From Nymphaea colorata (taxonomy: Eukaryota; Streptophyta; Magnoliopsida; Nymphaeales; Nymphaeaceae), in the NCBI RefSeq assembly GCF_008831285.2, contig NC_045146.1:5840972-5904971 (forward strand): a DNA stretch of 64,000 bases, read 5' to 3'. The translations under genes were made by a program, and so were the position numbers. The notes below the pieces were generated by a model. It was not told where the DNA came from. It worked only from the letters and a program-made list of their open reading frames with translations, and did no database searches. Below are positions 59,501-64,000 of the stretch, one piece after another. Within the stretch, counting starts at the first letter, position 1; each line of letters begins with the position of its first letter.

Positions 59501-62500
59501 GAGACTGGTTTCACCCCCAATCATCACATACTATATTGTATGTCCGACTGTCGCTATGGTGTCTTTCTGACAATGGAGCCACACTAAATTATTGGGGTAT
59601 TTGGAAAGCTGTTGACAGTTGCCAGTTGTTTAATATCTGAGAATAAATAAATAAATAAATATATATAACACACACAAAAGAACAAAAAACATACCATACT
59701 CCCAACTCTTCGTCAAAATGTTCTATGATACTATCCCCCAAAAGACTATTGGGAATTCCGGACGCGGTGCCCAGGTAAATGTTAATCTGTAAATTTTGCT
59801 GGATTAGTATTTCATGATGCACATACAGCCCTGTCATAATATTCTTTCCACTAGATGTACCTCGCTTTGCCTTGAAGTTTTGCGCTTCCTGTTTTTGTAA
59901 TCATTGTTCGTGCTGTCACCTGATTTGTGTTGCTCGCCTGGTCATTCGCTTTGTGAACAAGTTTCAGTTTTTCGTTGGCCAAAGGCTTGCGTGGTCCTGT
60001 ATGCCAGGCACCATTCTGCTCGAAGATTCAGCCTGTGAAATTTGAGATTCTTGATTGCTCTAACAGGCGTATACAAGAGCTTAGTGAGCCCTAGGATGTG
60101 GCATTTCTTCTGTGGTAGAATGATCTACTCAGATAAGACTTAAGATCTGGTCACTCAAAAATTTTGAATTCCTAGTTGATGGTCAATTGGACAACGTCTT
60201 GTAGGTCAGACGATCGAATAATTTACCTTTCTCTTTTTCCAATGTCGAAGCAAATGCCTGTATGTGTATATTGATCTGTAATTTGGAAGTGTACTTTGGA
60301 TTGAGGTTAAGATACTTCCTTCTGTTAGTAAAGGGTAATAGTGTAACTTTACACTTCTTTTTCTTGTTTTCCTCATTCCTCTTTTTTATGTTTAATCTTT
60401 TTATTTTTACCCTTTTTTCTGATGAAAGACTAGCTGTTGGAGTCTCCAACGGCTAGTTCTAGCCATTGGAGATTCCAACAGCTCACTCCCTCCTCTATTA
60501 TTTCGTATGCTCTTTGGGTGAGCTGATTTGTAAGACTTTGTTAAGCAAATTGTTGTTCTAAGCAAGTATTGAGAGCAATGAGAGAGATTTATGGTCTGTT
60601 TACACTTTCTACATTTGATCTTTGCAAATTCGGAAGAATGAGAACATTTGGTTTTAAAGTGCCGTAATGGTATTATGGTACAATGTATGGGTATTAATTT
60701 TCACATAGTAGGTCGTTTCGTGGTGGTTGTATCCTATTTTTTAGCGTAATCGTAAACATAGTTGAGTATTTTTGTGCGGAAGGGGAAATTTCAGAAAAAC
60801 TTTGAAGTACATGAAATTTATTAGAAAAAATTATAACACAAGAGTTTCTTGCTTCTCACTGGCAAATTAATGAAAATTGAGAATAGCTTGTAAAGTTTTA
60901 AAATAAAGAAAGACGGTGTAGGAAGAGGGTGGTAGCCTAGGAGGATTGCGGCTTCAGGCTGAGTAGTGGGAAAGACCATTCTTCCTGAAACAAAGACAGA
61001 AGCATACACTAAAGCACATTAAAGGGGAAGTATGAAGTATCACATAGAAAGCGAGAGCATATCACTATAATAATGTCGGAGAAATACTTTTTAAAATTGC
61101 TGTGAGAATTTTCCTTCAAAAACGGCTGATGCTATTTTCTGTGATAAAAACCCGCCGTACATCTTAGGATTTTGTTCGTGTCAATGACTCAGTATTCATG
61201 TTGGACATGTGTTGCACGGGTTGGTGCTATGTCTCTACGATTCTAAAGATTGTTTGCTGAATAAATAGACAAGGACAAACTTCCGTCAAATGTGCTGGTG
61301 ATGAGTTCTTATAGATGTGCTAGTTAATATAAATAATAATCCAGTTAAGCGACGGGCCCCACCTACTAGACCGGAGGAAATCAAGTTTGATATGTCCTCC
61401 ATCTTTTAGCAGGGGAGATCCTCTGTTAACGGCATAATGCTGCAAGCAACTCAGGCTTTGTTTGGAAGCCTTTCATTGGATGAAAACATCGCTTCCAGGA
61501 GTTACTAATATATTATTTCACCAGACAACCGGGTTGTCAAATTGTGGTATTAGGTATTGCTAAAAGCATGCTCTTGTGAATGCTGTTGCCGTTTGATATT
61601 GATGTTGCTAAGCTTATCATCATAGAGTGTTTTGCCATTTGTACTAAACATCATCCAAGGATGTTGGGAAAACTACGGCTAGTTCAAATGGCACTGCTTT
61701 CAACAGAATGGTGTTGGAGAAACAACAAGGCCCTTCCAAGTAAGGTTTCCAACAGAAGTTGCCAAGAGCCCCCAACAACTTTCTAGATAATACGCATGCC
61801 TGACCTTTATTCCTTAGCAAGCTGTAAACCATTCTTTTGCATGTAATACTTGCTGGCGTTTAATTTTGCCGTTCTGTTATCTTCAGGAAAAAATACGTGT
61901 TGCACTTTATGTCCAGAAGGCAGCATTGCAATTCATTGACGGTACCCTATCTATAGTGTAGTAGTGTTTATTCTTTTGCTCCATGATTTTCATTTCTAAT
62001 TCCATGGATGGAATCTGTGTTCAGCTGTTAGTGCAGCTGATCATCATCTTTCAGATGAGGTCCAAGAAGCTGGTTTTGGTATGGATGCAAATGAACTGGC
62101 ATCCGTTGTTAGAGGCCATGATGCAAAAAAACTGAGATTGCATGGTGGGGTCGATGGAATAGCCCGAAAACTTGCAGTTTCTTTGAATGATGGTGTGAGC
62201 GAATCAAGCTTGGATGCCAGGCAAAAGATTTATGGGTTCAACAGATATGTTGAAAAGCCTCCAAGGAGCTTCTGGTTATTTGTCTGGGAAGCATTGCATG
62301 ACTTGACGTTGATCATTCTGATGGTGTGCGCAGTGATATCAGTGGTAGTTGGAGTTGTTACTGAGGGATGGCCCAAGGGCATGTATGATGGAATAGGGAT
62401 TATTCTCAGTATATTCCTGGTTGTTCTTGTTACAGCAGTCAGTGACTACAGGCAATCTTTGCAGTTCAGAGACTTGGATAAAGAGAAGAAAAAGATTTTT

Positions 62501-63952
62501 GTATATGTAACCAGAAATGGGTACAGACAAAAGATATCCATTTATGACATAGTTGTTGGTGATGTTGTTCATTTAAACATTGGAGACCAAGTTCCTGCAG
62601 ATGGCATCTTCTTAACGGGTTATGGTCTGGTAATAGATGAAGCAAGCCTCTCAGGAGAGAGTGAACCAGTAAACGTAGATCAGGGAAAGCCTTTCCTTTT
62701 GTCAGGAACAAAAGTGCAGGACGGATCAGGAAAGATGCTAGTTATGTCTGTTGGCATGAACACAGAATGGGGAAAACTGATGGAGACTCTCAGTGAGGGT
62801 GGAGAAGATGAAACACCATTACAAGTAAAACTCAATGGTGTTGCCACAATAATTGGAAAAATTGGCCTCTCCTTCGCGGTCCTTACATTTTTGGTATTGC
62901 TGTGTCGATTCTTGGCCGACAAGGCAATTTCTGGAGAGTTCACAAAGTGGTCATCGCAAGATGCCCTTTTGATCTTGAACTATTTTGCAGTTGCAGTAAC
63001 AATAATAGTTGTCGCAGTGCCAGAAGGTTTGCCGTTAGCCGTGACTTTGAGCCTTGCCTTTGCAATGAAGAAATTGATGAATGATAGGGCATTAGTTCGG
63101 CATCTGTCAGCATGTGAAACAATGGGTTCAGCTACGTGCATTTGCACTGACAAAACAGGGACGTTGACAACCAACCATATGGTGCTCAACAAGCTATGGA
63201 TTTGCGAAGACACTCACATTGTTAAAAATGACTCGTGGAATGAATCCCTATCATCAGTACATGAAAGTGCAATGGCAATCTTCCTGCAAGCAATCTTCCA
63301 TAACACTGGTGCCGAGGTAGTTAGGAGCAAAGAAGGGAAAAGAAACATCTTAGGGACACCCACAGAATCAGCATTGCTAGAATTTGGATTGCTAGTAGGA
63401 GGTGACCCAGACACAGAGCAACGTCTGACACTGGTAGAAGTTGAACCTTTTAATTCTGTTAAGAAGAAAATGTCAGTAATTGTGGCACTTCCTGGAGGAG
63501 GGTTCCGTGCATTCTGCAAAGGAGCATCTGAGATCATCTTGCAAATGTGCGATAAATATATTGATTCCACTGGCGAGTGTGTGTCAATGACAAATACACA
63601 CGCAAAGAACATTATGGATGTCATAAATAGTTTTGCAGGTGAAGCATTGCGAACACTGGGCTTGGCTTTCAAGGACATGGATGAGAAAGGTAATGAGATT
63701 CCAGAAGATGGTTACTCCTTAATAGCTATTGTTGGAATCAAAGACCCTGTGCGTCCTGGAGTCAAAGAAGCAGTTGAAACATGCAGGGTTGCTGGCATTA
63801 CTGTGCGGATGGTTACAGGAGACAACATAAACACAGCCAAAGCAATTGCAAGAGAGTGTGGCATACTGACAGATGATGGTTTGGCCATAGAAGGGCCAGA
63901 CTTCCGTGAGAAGGGCCCTGAGGAGCTTAAGGAGCTCATTCCAAAAATTCAG
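47367..63952 (+). CDS. ACA4/ACA11: Autoinhibited P-type IIB Ca2+-ATPase, ACA4/ACA11 (tonoplast) type, N-terminal 718 codons
   Basis: This calmodulin-regulated pump moves Ca2+ out of the cytosol, in the ACA4/ACA11 clade into the vacuole. Three exons join in frame: 47,367-47,537 (57 codons, phase 0), 61,887-61,941 (55 nt) and 62,025-63,952, totalling 2154 nt or 718 codons. All junctions are GT-AG. The order is an N-terminal regulatory region (about 1-150), TM1-TM2 (about 160-215), the A domain with SLSGESEP near 283-290, TM3-TM4 with PEGLP at 408-412, the phosphorylation motif DKTGT (Asp451), FCKGASE near 573, KDPVRPG near 648 and MVTGD near 671-675. The family is about 1020 residues, so the hinge (TGDGTNDAP) and TM5-TM10 lie past the window. 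Wording such as SLSGESEP, TCICTDKTGT and EALHDLTLIILMVCAV is closer to ACA4/11 than to ACA1/2/7. Intron 1 is about 14.3 kb. Confidence 0.95.
49316..49384. repeat. 33-bp imperfect palindrome in ACA intron 1
   Basis: Arms 49,316-49,348 and 49,352-49,384 match at 27 of 33 positions around a 3-base loop. The core is CGGTATT..TTCCATCTAAA against TTTAGATGGAAATTTAATACCG. It could be the end or centre of a small inverted-repeat element. Confidence 0.75.
51367..51456. repeat. Direct repeat flanking a perfect hairpin in ACA intron 1
   Basis: TCTGACAAAGCATCTTTTGA starts at 51,367 and again near 51,433. Between them ATAAGTTATGA (51,403-51,413) and TCATAACTTAT (51,421-51,431) form a perfect 11-bp stem with a T-rich loop. 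It looks like a local duplication around a hairpin. Confidence 0.7.
52640..53640. repeat. Three diverged copies of a roughly 330-430 bp unit, possibly TRIM-like
   Basis: Landmarks recurring in order are TTGGTAT(T/A)AGAG (52,733 and 53,103), a CACA..ACATGTA(C/T) segment (52,825, 53,145, 53,360), TTAGTC(C/A)TGTAT..GAAAATT (52,893 and 53,403), (G)AACCGAAG/GAAACTGAAG followed by TTGCTA (52,985, 53,272), and GAGCCTGGTGT (52,695 and 53,567). TGGTATNAGAGC resembles the initiator-tRNA primer-binding site of plant LTR elements, so a small non-autonomous LTR family is possible (inference). Confidence 0.5.
53048..53097. repeat. 25-bp perfect tandem repeat
   Basis: AAGCATGGCAGAGAGCCTG.. is present twice with a period of 25 bp (53,048-53,072 and 53,073-53,097). 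The copies are identical, so this is a recent duplication at the junction between two of the larger repeat units. Confidence 0.93.
53640..55580. other. ACA intron 1, unannotated AT-rich part
   Basis: No motif recognised. A (TG)n-like stretch lies near 53,950-53,975. Several short frames show no conserved wording. Confidence 0.4.
55585..55690. repeat. Fragment related to the hAT-like MITE
   Basis: GTGGGCATCGGGTCAAGCTG and the following GGGCTGGGCCC resemble the GC-rich end of the MITE at 12,717-13,106 (reverse complement of its right end: GTGGGCATCGGGCCGC). No second terminus was found nearby, so it is a fragment or a solo end. Confidence 0.4.
56381..56935. repeat. Duplicated block in ACA intron 1 with a 53-bp inner tandem repeat
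   Basis: A unit starting GATGGTTTGG(G/C)TCTTATAG occurs at about 56,381 and 56,652. Both copies continue with CTTCTCAA(T/C)TTGAGAGTTG, then CCCACTATG(T/C)TTCAACTTGA, then a CCATGAAAACT segment. Between them TTTGCAACATATGTAGTTGG is tandemly repeated with a period of about 53 bp (starting 56,548 and 56,601). Confidence 0.8.
56936..60380. other. ACA intron 1, unannotated part
   Basis: A mixture of AT-rich DNA and short moderately GC-rich segments (57,840-58,200 and 58,890-59,480). The plus-strand frame at 58,890-59,195 is open for 101 codons but shows no recognised motif. An (AATA)n run lies near 59,640-59,665. No nested gene can be supported. Confidence 0.4.
60390..60650. repeat. Copia-like LTR fragment with long hairpin
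   Basis: Arms 60,432-60,456 and 60,459-60,483 pair at 23 of 25 positions with a 2-base loop (AGCTGTTGGAGTCTCCAACG.. against ..CCATTGGAGATTCCAACAGCT). Paired GTTGG/CCAAC hairpins followed by a TTGAGAGCAATGAGAGA-type leader are typical of plant copia LTRs (family knowledge). No matching second LTR or coding region was found in the window. Confidence 0.5.
60651..61886. other. ACA intron 1, 3' part
   Basis: No repeat or gene recognised. It ends with a T-rich tract and TTCAG, the acceptor of exon 2. Confidence 0.5.
61887..61941 (+). CDS. ACA exon 2 (55 nt)
   Basis: The exon reads EKIRVALYVQKAALQFID and leaves one base (G) that completes an Ala codon with exon 3. The acceptor is TTATCTTCAG|GAAAAA and the donor is GACG|GTACCCT. 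It is preceded by the 14.3 kb intron and followed by an 83-bp intron (61,942-62,024). Similarity to family members leaves no doubt about the assignment despite the short length. Confidence 0.92.
62025..63952 (+). CDS. ACA exon 3: A, P and N domains of the Ca2+ pump
   Basis: This 1928-nt exon encodes residues 76-718 without a stop. It ends at ..ELIPKIQ, followed by CAG|GTGCTTGAAC. The open frame runs on past this donor as VLEQALKSE, but family members read V-M-A-R-S at this point and have an intron here, so I end the exon at 63,952. The catalytic Asp codon is at 63,149. The nucleotide-binding and actuator motifs all appear intact, so this looks like a functional gene. Confidence 0.92.
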
Positions 63953-63978
63953 GTGCTTGAACAGGCGCTTAAATCCGA

Positions 63979-63998
63979 AAGAGAGAGAGAGAGAGAGT
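63979..63998. repeat. (GA)n tract at start of ACA intron 3
   Basis: GAGAGAG run 26 bases downstream of the exon 3 donor, cut by the window end. Because the open frame continues through it, an automatic gene model could wrongly read it as coding. Confidence 0.85.
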
Positions 63999-64000
63999 TT

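Larger units (their letters stand above)
47538..61886 (+). other. ACA intron 1, about 14.3 kb
   Basis: Bounded by GTAATTTCTC and ...TTATCTTCAG. It is far longer than the 83-bp second intron and contains several repeat relics (described separately) but no other convincing gene. The segment 47,540-49,100 is less AT-rich. The segment 50,200-52,600 is very AT-rich with poly-T runs. Two single-base-composition hairpins and several short direct repeats occur. Whether it carries enhancers, alternative promoters or nested transcripts cannot be read from the sequence. Confidence 0.85.

Noticed and set aside
62339-63939. Many minus-strand open frames of 60-154 codons
   Set aside because: They are antisense shadows of ACA exon 3, whose plus-strand frame is fully explained by a conserved protein.

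Overview
The window is nuclear DNA from a seed plant, most likely a non-grass flowering plant. It is AT-rich, with GT-AG introns of very different lengths and two conserved plant housekeeping genes that are both cut by the window edges. Most of the sequence between them is decayed transposable elements. I cannot name the species from sequence alone. No bacterial, organellar, CRISPR or phage feature was seen, and I found no convincing tRNA or rRNA gene.

Region by region. (1) 1-4256, minus strand: the first five coding exons (137 codons) of a NUP93-type nucleoporin gene, which continues beyond position 1. (2) 4.3-15.3 kb: AT-rich DNA with a decayed CACTA (En/Spm) element on the plus strand. Its TNPD transposase blocks lie at 7.4-10.2 kb and a TNPA/transposase_24-like block at 11.2-12.3 kb. 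A small hAT-like MITE sits at 12.7-13.1 kb, and a CACTA-type terminus with subterminal repeats ends at 15,308. (3) 17.9-18.5 kb: a PIF/Harbinger transposase relic, minus strand. (4) 18.7-34.4 kb: a roughly 15.7 kb Ty3/gypsy retrotransposon, probably Tat-like, on the minus strand, with LTRs of 3 kb or more and relics of an ORF1-like block, gag, protease, RT, RNase H and integrase. (5) 34.7-35.8 kb: the C-terminal half of a hAT transposase, minus strand, abutting a 5'-truncated Ty1/copia element (35.8-42.8 kb, plus strand). The copia reverse transcriptase is split by a 3.1 kb GC-richer insertion of uncertain identity. (6) 43.1-43.5 kb: a non-autonomous CACTA-like element with a 3-bp target duplication. 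(7) 44.1-45.9 kb: unrecognised protein-like blocks, minus strand. (8) 45.9-46.9 kb: a LINE 3'-end relic, minus strand. (9) 47,367-end, plus strand: the first three coding exons (718 codons) of an autoinhibited P-type IIB Ca2+-ATPase of the ACA4/ACA11 (tonoplast) type. Its first intron is about 14.3 kb long and holds several repeat relics.

The two host genes are divergently oriented, about 43 kb apart, and nothing links them functionally. NUP93 is a structural scaffold protein of the nuclear pore; the ACA pump exports cytosolic Ca2+ under calmodulin control. The most notable points are the giant first ACA intron, the nested transposons at 34-43 kb, LTRs of one element that differ by a large non-homologous block, in-register tandem duplications inside element coding DNA, and the unidentified blocks at 44-46 kb. 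I see no strong evidence for a new biological system in this window.
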